Source: Bilabrum cf. latius (Eukaryota; Bigyra: Bicosoecida; Bigyra; Bicosoecida). From it: a stretch of 64,000 bases of DNA. Positions 33,984 to 44,615 of the stretch are shown here, piece after piece; position 1 is the stretch's first letter, and each line of letters begins with the position of its first letter. The DNA lies in the NCBI GenBank assembly GCA_965178125.1, contig OZ237740.1, positions 1,426,001 through 1,490,000 on the forward strand. Direction: 5' to 3'. The notes under the pieces are model-generated. The model worked only from the letters and a program-made list of their open reading frames with translations. It did not search any database and had not been told where the DNA came from. The translations under genes were made by a program, and so were the position numbers.

Positions 33984-36900
33984 TGCTGCAACAGCAACAT
34001 CAGCAGCAGCATCAGCAGCAGCAGGGCCCACCGCCCTCTGCAGGCGATGCTCCGGGCGCGAGGGAGGCGAGGGGCTCTTCGGGCCTGCAGGGGGCGGGGG
34101 GCGAGCACACCACTGCTGCTGCTGCTGCTGCTGCTGGCAGCGACCCATCCCGGCAGGGAAAGGATCGCAAGCAGGGGGGGCGCAGGGAGCGTGAGTCGGC
34201 GTGGAAGCCCGACAGGCACGCGTTGCCAGTGCAGATGACGCTTTCGCAGCGGCTGGTGCGTCCGGGGGGGCACGTGACAGTGCACCTGCAGGGCCCCCCC
34301 ATGAGCACGCAGGAGGACCAGGTAGGCCTGTACAGGGCCCGCGAGCAGGACAGCAACCGGTACATCACAGTCAGGTGAGCTCTCCTCCCCTCTTCAGTTG
34401 CTGCTGCTGCCATGCGTCTCCTCTTGCAATCCGCCTGCCGCTGCCTCGAAGGCACTTGGTTCAGTCTTCTGCTCTTCTTCTATCACTCTTGTCCATCTCT
34501 TCGACATTGGCTCTTGTTTGTTCTACGCAGGTCCCACCGCGCGATGCGACCGGTGGCCCCGGGGGATTCGTCCTACCGCCGCTTCGTCAAGTTCTACGCC
34601 CCCAAGGCCCGCGGCGAGTACGATTTCCGGCTGTATGATGAGGTGGATCCGTTCGAGGCCGCGGGCCCCGACGGGCTGATGGACGAGCAGGATGAGGGGA
34701 GCTTCATGCTCATGGGCTGGTCCACCCCCCTCCGAGTGGAGGTGCAGGGGCGAGACCTCGGCCCTGTCCTCGAGAGGTGCGCAGAGTTCTTGCACGAGGC
34801 GGGGGCGCGGCTGATGCGGGCTGCCAACTATTCGCTGGCGGGGGCCATGCAGCAGCGCATGATGTTCCTGGGCGAGGAGGGGGCCAGCGGAGACGATTCC
34901 CGCCGGGAGGTCCTCGCTCGGTGGGCGGCCAAGGCCGTGGGGCCTGCCGAGTACCCTGCCCTGCAAGCATGGCTGCGGGCGGGTGGCGGCCCCAAAGCTG
35001 GTAGCGCCGGCGAGGAGGATGCACAGGTGCTGCCCATGCCCAGCGCGACCTCGATCGGTAGCGACGAGGACCGGCGCGCGGCACAGGGCCTTGGCAAGGA
35101 CAAGGAGGTGCGCAGCAAGCCGCAGCAGGCGTCTCTCGCCGATACGGGGGTCTGGGGCAAGGCGCTGGGGGCAGCTGCGCAGCTGCGGTCCCTGGTGGCT
35201 CGTGTGCGGGTGGTGGCAGTCAGCGACAAGTTCAAAGAGGCCTGGTGGAGGGCGCTGTGGGCCGCGGTTCAGCTTGCGGCGAGCGCCAGAGTTGCACTTG
35301 CGGTGCAGCACCAAGTCATCCCGGCCATCGCAAACCTTGATGCAGCCGAGGAGCTGGGGAAGGACGCGGAGGAATCCGGAGAACAGGTGCGGGCGTGGCT
35401 GGTGGCCACAGCCAAGGGCAGGCGGGCGAAGGACCCTGAGGAGACTGCCTCGGCCGTGGGGCGGTGGATCAAGGGCATGCGGGCGGCACTGCGAGAGGCC
35501 CCCCCTCCCCAACCTTCGCAGTCCGGGGGTGAGGACGACCCACCCGCTCCCGATGACGGCTTGCAGGCCCGGCGCGCAGAGCTGGCCGAGGAGCTTGGCT
35601 CCTGCCCCGAGCCCCCGATGCTGATGCCTTCCCGGGAGCACCATCTGGTACAGCTGGTGGAGGAGGGCGTGCGGGTCTCGCTGCTCGAGGCCCTCGAGCG
35701 GCCCTACGTGGCCGGCATGCTGCTCAAGCCCGCGGTGGTGGCGGCCATGAGGACGTGGACCGAAGCGGTGTGCCCTCTGACGAGCCGCATGCTGCAGCTG
35801 CCCGCCGTTGGGTCCAAGCCTGACGCGGCGCTCGAGGCGGCGGCAGGCGCCACCGGCTCTGGTCCTGGCAGTGCCCGGGCAGCTGTGCTGGCTGCACTGG
35901 AGCACAGCAAGCGAGCCTTCCTCCCGGGTGCGCTGGGCGAAGGCGGCGATGAGGTCGAGGACGAGGATGAGGACGACGAGGGCGAGTCGGCTGGGGCGTC
36001 CAAGGCAGGGGCTGCCGCTGTCGACAAGGCGCTTCCCGTGGATCCCGCCGTGGCTGTGCTGGCCGCGCTGGCTGCCTCCGGGGAGGGGCTGCCTCTCCCC
36101 GGGAAGTTGCCCGGCGCGATTAAGGGGCGGGTGGCTTCACTGATGTAGACCGTGCTGCCCGCGCTGCTCCCTGGCCCTGCGAGCATCAAGGAGAGGGAGT
36201 CTCTGCGGGCCAGGGTGCAAGAGATTCTGGCGCCGCTCGCCGAGTCGCAGGGGTGCGGCGAGGTGGAGGTGAGCCTGTTCGGTTCCAGTGCCAATGGATT
36301 TGGGACCGCCACGTCTGACGTTGATATGGCGGTGCGTCCGGTGGACGGGGGCAAGCAGGAGTCCTCGTGGGACGGTCCCCTGGTGGTGGAGGAGGCAGGC
36401 AAACTTCTGGAGGACGCGGGCATGGAGGAGGTGCAGGCGCGACCCACCGCCCGGGTGCCCGTGGTCACCTTCCGCGACCCCGTGACTGGGCTGGAGAGCG
36501 ACGTGAGCCCGGGGAACCCGCTGTCGCTGGCCAACACCGCGCTGCTGCGGGCCTATGCCGAGGTGGACCCCCGGCTGCAGCAGGTGGCCTACTTCCTCAA
36601 GCACCTCGTCAAGCAGCGGCTCATCAACAAGCCCATGCAGCACACGCTGTCTTCGTACGGTTACATCCTAATGCTCATCGCCTACATGCAGCGGCGCACC
36701 CCACTGCCCGCGCTCCCCTGTCTGTAGGCGCTCTCGGATGGCTGGGCCGGTGAGGACCTTGCCATGGAGGTGCAGCCGCGGCCAGCTGGAGGTGCTGCCA
36801 CTGGGGGTGCCGGGCGCGGGCGCGGCCCCCTGGTCAAGAATCCCGACGGGCGCCTGTGCGATACGTGGTTCTTGGACCCCCTCCGCAGGCACGGAGGCGG

Positions 36901-38290
36901 CGGGGAGGAGGCGCTGGCCAAGCTGAGGCGGCTGTGTGCGCGCAATAAGGAGAGTGCTGCGGAGCTGCTGCTGGGATTCTTGCACTACTACGGCGTGCAG
37001 CACGACGCGGAGCGGCACGTGGTCTCCATCCGCGCGCTGAGTATCCCGGACGGGGCGCCTGCAGGGGGATTCTTCGAGGCGCCGGTGGCCCCTCTCGTCC
37101 AGCAGCATGGCGGGGACAGAGGTGGCCGAGGCGGTCGGGGGCGTGGGGGCAGGGGAGGCCGTGGTGGCCGGGGCAGGGGCGGCAGGCGTGGCGGCGGCAG
37201 GTCTTCCATGCCCCGGCTCGGCGGGCGCGGGGCCTCAGCTGCGGGTCCGGATCCCGCCTTGGTGCCTGGGTTCCAGCCCGGGAGGAAGGACCCATTCGCC
37301 GGCGAGTTCTCGCTGGGCGGCATGCTCCGGCGCGATTTCAAAGCCGAGTCTGACGGGGGCTCCCAGGGCGATGAGGGCGCCAGCGGCGGTGCCGGCAGAG
37401 GCGGTGCTCCCGTGGATGCGCCCGTCGTGTGGCCCCTGCGCGGCGCGCTGAGCATTGAGGACCCCTTCGAGACTTCGTACGATGTGGCCCACGTACTGCG
37501 GGCAGCCACGTGGATGTCTATCCGAGCCGAGTTCGTCAGGGCCTATGCCGTGCTCGTGGCGCCGAGGGGAGTGCGGAGACCCGCTGCGAGTGCTGGTGTG
37601 AGCGAGCCGCATGCAGCCGTAGATGAGCTGAATGCGGGCGTGGCATTCCCGGCTGGCAGGCACCCTCGGCAGTCGCTGCCCTCGGCTCGCCGCGTGCTTC
37701 GCGTGCAGCAGGACGACAGGTGGTGGGCAGGAGGCGATGACCCGGAGGCCCTCGAGGACGGGATGGACGAGGACGGGGAGGAAGGGGACCCTTTCGCGCC
37801 TGGAGAGCGAGCGCTGGGGGATGGGGGCGGGGGCGGGCGGGAGCCCCAGGAACGGTTCGACGTGTACGTGCCCCCCAGGAAGCAAATGCAGGGGCAGGAG
37901 CATATGCAGGCACAGGCGCATGCTCCTGGGACAGTAGCACAGTCGCAAGGGGGGGCGCAGCCGCAGTACGCATACGTGCAGCAGGTGCAGGGATACCCGC
38001 AGCAGTACATGGCCCAGGCAGCAGGGGCCTACGCGGGCATGCCCGTGGGAATGGGAATGGGGGTGGGGGCTGGCATGGGCATGCAGCAGAGCATGGGTGG
38101 AGGCGTGGGCGGTGCCCCTGGTGGTATGTATGGTGCCGCAGCTGGGACAGCGCCAATGGGCGGTGGCGGGCAGCTGCTCGGAGCCAGCGCTCCTCTTGGC
38201 GGCGCCCCCGCGTGGGCTGGCGGGGTGCCTGGGCAGGACGGTGGTGCTGCGGCACCTGGTCACGTGTGGGGCAGCTGGGGCGGCCAGTGA
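33098..38290 (+). CDS. Terminal uridylyl/adenylyltransferase (Cid1/TUT-type) with polyQ and RGG regions (1678 aa, 2 exons, 7 in-frame TAG)
   Basis: Exon 1 is 33098-34374, the intron 34375-34530 (156 nt, GTGAGC donor, CTACGCAG acceptor, phase 2), and exon 2 34531-38290, ending in TGA. The nucleotidyltransferase core is near residues 1000-1150: SLFGSSANGFGTATSDVDMA with the two metal-binding Asp, the third Asp in GLESDVSPGN, then NTALLRAYAEVDPRLQQVAY and LSSYGYILMLIAYM. Downstream is the PAP-associated part (ELLLGFLHYYGVQHD, then IEDPFETSYDVAHVL). Such enzymes add uridines or short A-tails to RNA. The N-terminus is Gln rich (polyQ at about 270-310), followed by VTVHLQGPP and VKFYAPKARGEYDFRLYDE, which weakly suggest a beta-sandwich of SKICH type. 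An RGG box (about 1285-1315) suggests RNA binding. TAGs lie at 33155, 33200, 33578, 33779, 33935, 36146 and 36725; the last gives LPCL-Q, a conserved site in TUTases. Confidence 0.85.
33908..34024. repeat. CAG repeat encoding polyglutamine, containing a TAG
   Basis: A nearly pure CAG/CAA tract in frame with the nucleotidyltransferase gene. A TAG codon at 33935-33937 sits at the edge of the pure run, flanked by CAG and CAA, as expected if TAG is a synonymous glutamine codon. Confidence 0.9.
37113..37202. repeat. RGG-box coding repeat
   Basis: A degenerate GGN-CGN repeat in frame encodes about 30 residues of Arg and Gly only, an RGG box of the kind that binds RNA and is methylated on arginine. 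It sits within the C-terminal part of the nucleotidyltransferase. Confidence 0.85.
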
Positions 38291-38459
38291 CAACCAGTTA
38301 TCATGAGTAAACTAGCCAGATTCCATCTACGGCGTTCTAAGATTCAAATCATGCTTTTCGCATCGGGCAAGCCCATGTGACCTGAACCATACGACACCCG
38401 CAGGAGTCACGCCGCGGATACATGTACCCGACAGGCATGCTGGCTTGATATGGACAAGC

Positions 38460-38807
38460 TCACGACGAAGACTCGTCGCCGAAGAGGCCGCCACCTCCGC
38501 CAGAGACGGACTCGTCCTCCTCCTCTTCCTCCTCCTCCTCCTCAGCAGCAGCCGCGCCGGCATCGCCGCCAGCGGCAGCAGCGCCGCCACCGCCGCCACC
38601 ACCGCCGCCGACGTTCACGAGCTTCTTGTAGCCCTCCTCGAGCAGCTCATCGAGGGACTTGTCTGCCATGGCGGCGATGAGGCGGTCGACCTCCTCACCA
38701 TCGACCTCAGCTCCAGTCACGTTGAGCACCTCGGTGATCTTGTCCTTGGTGACCTCAGCCTCCGGGTCCTTAAGCTTGAGCAGCAGGTAGGTAGCTACGG
38801 CGTTCAT
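38460..38807 (-). CDS. RPLP2: 60S acidic ribosomal protein P2
   Basis: ATG 38807 to TGA 38460-38462, 115 residues, normal for P2. The N-terminal dimerisation domain is typical (MNAVATYLLLKL, ITEVLNVTGAEVDGEEVDRL, SLDELLEEGYKKL), followed by the Gly/Ala hinge and an acidic Glu run. The usual P-protein tail (SDDDMGFGLFD) is altered: here it ends GGGGGLFGDESSS, keeping GLF but with a six-residue GDESSS ending. P2 forms the ribosomal stalk with P0 and P1 and recruits translation factors. A CTTTGCAG acceptor-like sequence lies two bases upstream of the ATG, so an intron in the 5' leader is likely. No in-frame TAG occurs. Confidence 0.9.
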   Translation of the reverse strand: MNAVATYLLLKLKDPEAEVTKDKITEVLNVTGAEVDGEEVDRLIAAMADKSLDELLEEGYKKLVNVGGGGGGGGGAAAAGGDAGAAAAEEEEEEEEEDESVSGGGGGLFGDESSS

Positions 38808-39294
38808 ATCTGCAAAGTAGAGGAGACGAGACGCAAACAAAAGAGGACGGTCATCTGAAACCATCAGGCGTTCCCGCTACCGTAGAAACACTCTCATTCG
38901 ATATTATCGTCTTGAAACGGCACCCATAAGCCAAATGAAATACGTGATGCATTGATGTTTTTCACGCATCCAGCTTGAATGCAAATGGTAGGGCCTCAAA
39001 CCACTTTTTCGTGAGCAGCGAACACCAATAATAAAATTGCCAGCTCAGCTCCGTCCACCTAGCCACACAATCCAGATTCTAGGCAATAACGATGACCGGA
39101 ATAAATAGCATACACTCACTGCAACTATTGAGCCAACCGAATTAAGCGCAAAGGCAGGAAGACCCTTGGTTACTATGGCTCTAAGGACTGGTGGGTTTTG
39201 ATCCGATCCACTCATCACATTCGTTTGATTTTAATCGGACATGTAGCGTGCGAATAAAAAACGCAACGGACATCGACAACAATTACTGCATTAG
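38808..39294. other. Divergent AT-rich interval between P2 and the CCDC113/96-like gene
   Basis: It probably contains the 5' leader intron of P2: acceptor immediately before the ATG, and a candidate GTGAGT donor on the minus strand near 39113-39118. It also holds both promoters. No further gene is visible. Confidence 0.35.
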
Positions 39295-40780
39295 ATGTCA
39301 GGTAGCCTAGCCGACGTTCAGTAGTTAAGAGAAGAAGTGAGTTTTAGATGTGTTTGTTACTGCGATCAGAGCATATCTGCAAAATTTCGCACATTTTTTA
39401 CTGTTCAACCCTCCGGTATTTTTCTTGCAGCTGGAAAGAATCAAAAAGTCAAATGACCAAGTTGAATTCGAAAATAGGATATTATAGTCTTACCTACAGC
39501 ATCACCGGGCGGAGGATGACGATGACGGGATGCCTGGTTCATCAGACCCAGTCACGCCAGCAAGTCCTGCTCGGCGCCGAAGGGGACGCAAGGCAGCGAA
39601 GATACCGACTAGACTAACAGTCGATTAGCTTCTCGAAGTCGCCCAAAGCGAGTTTGATGAGGCAGTCAGAGAAAAAGGCAAGCTTGAAAGAAATCTGGAA
39701 GAGCAAGTAGCCCGTAACCAGGCCAAGCTGGAAGAGACCAACCTTCGTTTGCAGGAAGTGGGGCGTGAGCTATTGGATTTTAATAAGCAGGTAATTCGCG
39801 ATACTGGTGATGATTTGAGTGGCAAGGTCTAGGCGGAAAAGATAGTGAAGTGGATGCAAGTCTCTGCAAAGCGGAAGCAGCAACAGGTCCAGAAGATTTC
39901 ACTGAAAACAAAGGGCCTGCAACGCTAGCGCAAGCAGCTGTAGTAGCAGCTTAAGGACAAGTAGGAAATGGGCGACGTTCTCCACTACATTGACTTTCAT
40001 CAGTTGCAGATCGAGAACAAGCAGTACATGGCTCGCATCGAGGAGAAGAATGCGCAGTTGCTGCAGCTAAAAGCCAGTACAAGCAGGGCCGTGCAGCACT
40101 TGAATGGATTGAAGAGGAAGCTGAAGGGTCTGCTCGAGGAGCAGGCTTAGTACCGTAAGGATATTCGAAGCCGAACGGACCTGCTGCAGCGGCTCCGCAA
40201 GGAGAACCAAGCTGTGGTGACCCAGATTGAGTCCCAGCAGCGGGCAGGCGAGCGCCTTGACGCCGCCGTGGAGGAGGGCGCCGACCTGCCGAGGGTACTG
40301 GACTACGTGCGCACCAAGTCGGGTCACTACGAGCGCGACGGCTCCAAGAATTCGTGGGCCCGCAAGCTGGAGATCGCCGAGATGGCGGCCCGGCAGGCCG
40401 AGGCCAGGCTGCGCACTGCACGGCGGGCTGCGGTGGCAGCCAAGCATGGGGCCGCGGGCTCATTTTCTGGGAGGAGCGGTGCAGGTGGGACAACAAACGC
40501 AGCAGGCTTGGGCGCCACACGTCTGCTGGAGGAGGACCCAGCGGCCGCCCTGGAGCTCATCGCCGGGCAGCTCGAGGCAGCGGCGGCCTCGGATGGGCGC
40601 AAGGCAGGGAGGCCCGGCCGCGCCGGTGCTTCGGCTGTGGCTGCGAAGCGCACGGGCGTGGCGGGCGCCCCAGTACGCACTGTGGCTGGTGCCCGGGGCA
40701 TGGGTGGCCGCGGCCAGCTGCTTGCAGGCTCCCTGCGTTAGTACAACCCTGCGTGGGGTGGCACCGGGGGCCTCGGATAA
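39295..40780 (+). CDS. CCDC113/CCDC96-like ciliary coiled-coil protein (463 aa, 2 exons, 10 in-frame TAG)
   Basis: Exon 1 is 39295-39336 (14 codons), the intron 39337-39430 (94 nt, GTGAGT donor, TTTCTTGCAG acceptor, phase 0), and exon 2 39431-40780, ending in TAA. Nearly the whole protein is coiled coil. The family core is VLHYIDFHQLQIENKQYMAR then IEEKNAQLLQLK, matching the DFEQLKIEN-x-IEERNEELLKL signature of the DUF4201 proteins CCDC113 (CFAP263) and CCDC96 (CFAP184). These act together in the axoneme near the nexin-dynein regulatory complex, so the organism probably builds motile cilia. Ten TAGs (39322, 39485, 39626, 39830, 39926, 39941, 39944, 39962, 40148, 40739) all read as Gln and fit the coiled-coil composition. 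The TAA stop is supported because the frame beyond it has no coding character and runs into the convergent gene. Confidence 0.85.
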
Positions 40781-40911
40781 GCGGTCAAGAGTTGCCTAGA
40801 CTATCTAGTGGTGGATTGCAGGAATCATCCTAGATCATCGTTCAGTGATACAAAGTTACCATTACATTGGCTGCTTGCTTAACTTCAACATATCACAACG
40901 CTCTTAAGCGA

Positions 40912-43900
40912 TCACGCCTTGGCTGCTTTGGGGCTGCCCCAAGACGGGGGACCCGGCAGAGCATCCGGCACGGGTCCGTCTGCCCCACGCAGCGTCTTCC
41001 TGCCCCCAGCCCCGCCCACGCCGGAGCCCTGGTCCAGTCCGAGGATATCCTCTTCCTGTCCCTGTCCCTGCTCCTGCCCCATCTCCTCGTCCTGGAACCC
41101 GAACGTGTCCTCTTCCTCGTCCACCTCTGCGCCTGCCGAGCCCAGGATGCTGTCGTTCACCTGCCTTCCAGCGCCATCCACCCGCCTGTAAGACGCAGCA
41201 GCACCGCCGGCTGACGACCCAGTCCATGATGCCCCAGCCCCAGCTCCCGAGCTAGACTTGCCGCCGCCCGACCTGAACCCGCCCCCCCCGCGACTGATCG
41301 CGCGCCCGGCGGCCTGCACGGCCCACATTCCCGCGCTTCCCATCGCGCGAGCAGCCCCCCAGACCCAAGCCAGGGGAGACTGCCCGCGCCTGCTGCTGGA
41401 CGACCCCACGCCCCCGAGACCGGCGCTCTGCCCCTTGCCCTTGCCCCCAGCGAATGCGCACTGCACAGAACAGAGGGCCGCCACGAGGACGAACACGAGG
41501 AAGAACACCACCCAACCGCTGTGGCTCACGCGGTGGTGCCATTGTGTGTTGGGGCACGGCACCCAGGCCATTGGGTGCTGCACGCCGCCCTGGCACGTGT
41601 CTCCCGCCACCTTGCGGTACCCAGTGGATACCTCGAAGTTGGTACCCACAGGACAGGGGAAAGGGGCCATCTCGGTGTAGTTGATGTGCACGGCCAGGTC
41701 CCGCACGCACGGCCCCCCGTCAAGCTCCCTGGAGTACCCGAAGTCGCACTCGTAGTCTTTCTCCGTGCACGCGCAGTGCCGCACCTCGTGCTTGCGCTCC
41801 ATTTGCTCGCCATTGAAGCACACTGCGTCCCTCTTTCGGCGGACGTACTGCACCTCGTGCCCCAGCAGGCAGCCGTCCTACGAGTCGGTGGCGCTCGGGC
41901 TCCACAGCTCGTAGTCGGACCCATCCTGCCCCGGGCGGTCTGCGCCGATGCACGACCGCGTGTGCAGCCCCTCGAAGTTGAGGTGGAAGATGGATCCCTC
42001 CCGGTTGCCGCCCTTGCCCTTGCGCGTCCCGTAGATCACGAAGGACTGCGACACTGCGTCGGGCTCGATCATGATGTTGTCCACCAGGACGGGCGTGTCG
42101 GTGAACTTGTACGTCTCCCAGGTGAGACCCTCGTTCCACGAGTAGACCACTTCGGTGACCTCTTTCTCGTCAAAGGCCATCACGATGAGCGCCCCATGGT
42201 CCCCGATCTCGTAGATATGCGACCCAGCCGCCACCTCGAACCATTCCTGGCCGCCATCCCGGCTCAGGTACGTGTTGATCTGCTCCTCGAGCAGACACAG
42301 CGAGGGACCCACGCACCCGGTGGCCATTAGCAGGCCAACCGCGTTCTTCACGGTGTAGATGGGCCCATACACGTCCGTAGTGCCGTGCAGGTGCAGAGAG
42401 CAGTGGTCCGACTTGTCATTGCCCCCATGCGGGCACACGATTGGCTCCCCTTTCGAGTTCGTCTTGGGTGCCTTGACATACTCCCACACCCCGCCCTTAT
42501 CGAAGGTGATCACGGTGCGAATATTCTCCTTCGGCCTTGGCTTGGTGCCCCCGCGCTTGGAGGTGGACGTCTTCTTGCCACCCTCGCCCTCCTGCCCCAT
42601 GGGGCTGCCGCCGCCCTGCTCGCGCTCCCACTTCTCGATGTCCGCCGCGTTCTGCACGAAATTGGCCACGTACACGCCCTCCAAGCTGTGCAGCTTCTCG
42701 AAGTCGCACTTGCCGCTTTCGTCGCGCCGGTTGTAGGGCAGCGAGAGGCTGAAGCCCGTCCCCTGGCTGTTCGAGAGGTACACGTTGCCCCAGCGCGCGT
42801 CGTCGCCACCGTGGTTCACGTGCAGGAAAACCGAGTCCTCCGAGGTATCCAGGATGGTGTATGAGTGCTGCTGCATCTCGAAGGGCATGCGAGAGGCCCG
42901 GAACGTGCGGCCGCCGTTGGGCGACAGCAGCAGGCTCACCGCCAGCTTCTCCCCGCCGGCCCCTCGCACGACCTGCATGGTGCTCCCGGTGCTTCCCTGG
43001 GAGCTCCCGTCCTCCTGGACAGCCTGCACCTGTGCTACGGCGAGGTACTTCTCGGTGAAGAGGAAGCGATTCCCCCTGGGCACGAGCACCTTGCGGCTCA
43101 TGAAGCCGTCCACAGAGAGCACAAAGTCCACGCGCACGTCCCAGCTGCCGAACGACTGCGGGCCCGATTGCTCACGGAGAACCGTCGCAAAGATCGAGTC
43201 CGGGGGCAGGCCGTCCGCTGCCGCCCGGGGCAGCGTGTGCGCCCAGTCGAACTGCACCACGTAGTTGGCTACTCGGGTCCAGTCTTCCCCTCCGTTCCTC
43301 GATATGTACAGCTGCTTGAAGCACTCACCCTCCACTTCGGCGCTGACGCACCGACGGGTAAGAGAGGCTGCCATGATGATCTAGCTCGAATGCGGGTGCA
43401 GCTTCACCTCCTGCAGCGACTCGTGGTGAGAGACGGCCTGGTACGTATGACCCGCATCGCTCGTGATCACGTGCAGCCCGTGCTTGCCGACGAAGAATAG
43501 TGTGTTCGGGTCTGCATCCGACTGGATGACCTCCACAATGTGGTTCAGCGAGCGCGCCGTGGGCCTGTGCTTCCACTGCATCCCTTGGAAGCGCTGCATC
43601 TGGTCTGCCCACGACTTGCCCCCGTCCCCGCTCCGCGTCAGCTGCCCTTTGCTGCTCAGCATGAAGATCACCTCTCCTTTCGGGCCCGCCCAGGACAACT
43701 CCTCAATGGGCGAATCCACAGACTTCTCCGTCACGGCAATATTCTGCGACCGCTACGGAGCCGGCTGCTGGGGCTCCGGCGCCGGCGGAGCCGGCGCCGG
43801 CGCAGCAGCCTGCGGTTGCTGGGGCGCGGCCGCGGGCTGCGCCTGCACAGGAGGTGCCTGTGGTGTATACGCCTGGAATTGCTAGTAAGCGGGGGCGTTT

Positions 43901-44169
43901 GCTGCAGGCGGCGCCTGTGTTTGCGCCTGCTGTTGCGGTTGAATGACAGCTCCAGAGCCAGGTTGCTGCTGAGGCACCTGTTGTTGCTACTGCTGCTGTA
44001 CATACGGCTGTGCCTGCTGCTACACAACATTCTATGTAGCTGCCTGCTATGCCGGCTGCTGTACTGGTGGTGTTACCTGCTGATACACCTGCTGTCCCTG
44101 GTTATTGCCCTGTCCAGCACCGAAAGTCAGCAGGCTTGCCGCGATAAGCAGAGCCCCGCAGGATATCAT
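40912..44169 (-). CDS. VPS10-domain (sortilin-type) receptor with Gln-rich N-terminus (1085 aa, 8 in-frame TAG)
   Basis: A single exon runs from ATG 44169 to TGA 40912-40914. A signal peptide (MISCGALLIAASLLTFGAGQ) is followed by about 120 residues of Gln/Pro/Ala-rich sequence. The VPS10 beta-propeller occupies about 145-760 and shows BNR/Asp-box repeats (SGDGGKSWADQM, SRNGGEDWTRV, SPNGGRTFRASR, SRDGGQEWFEV, SWNEGLTWETYK) and CSLHLHG. The Cys-rich 10CC module follows (CLLGHEVQY, CACTEKDYECDFGYS), then one membrane helix (WVVFFLVFVLVAALCSVQC) and a cytosolic tail with acidic and hydrophobic sorting-like motifs. Such receptors carry hydrolases between Golgi and endosome or vacuole. TAGs at 41875, 43381, 43753, 43882, 43987, 44020, 44032 and 44047 read as Gln; the first lies in ATDS-Q-DGCLLGHE at the propeller/10CC border. 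Confidence 0.92.
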
Positions 44170-44615
44170 AGTCCTGCAGCACAGGTCGAATAGGAATTAA
44201 ATAAATAAATCGTAGTATGCAGATGTAAGATACGGGAGCTCAACTTGCCAGATGTTCATCATGAACAACCACTGCTGGCTCTATCACGAGCACAAGGCCA
44301 TTCAGCGACATTGTGAAAATATTCAGGGATTATCTCACACTTTAACGCCAGTATAATACAGTTTAAATCCGAGTACACTATAACGGCCGCGGCTGGCCGC
44401 TAGCTGTAGAACAAATTGGGAGTGGAGAATGGCGACGAAGAAAATACAAATCTGTGTAAAATCAATTGTAACGAGTTGTTTTAATCCCGCCACCGAAGCG
44501 GTAAAGCCAGGCTCGTCTGTGGCGACCCGACCAGTCAGGGCGTGCGTGCTGCTTTAATACCCGATATCCGTGCACAGTAACGAATTTTTTGCCTTTTGTG
44601 AAGCCAATGATCAAA
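44170..44615. other. Intergenic between VPS10 gene and PP2C gene (both minus)
   Basis: An AT-rich interval containing the VPS10 promoter and the PP2C 3' end. A minus-strand open stretch of about 55 codons runs just past the PP2C stop in another frame (LIIGFTKGKKFVTVHGYRVL); it is too short and isolated to call. Confidence 0.3.

Noticed and set aside
33908-34140. Antisense poly-Ala and poly-Leu proteins opposite the CAG repeat
   Set aside because: These are repeat shadows. The plus strand reads through to a recognisable nucleotidyltransferase.
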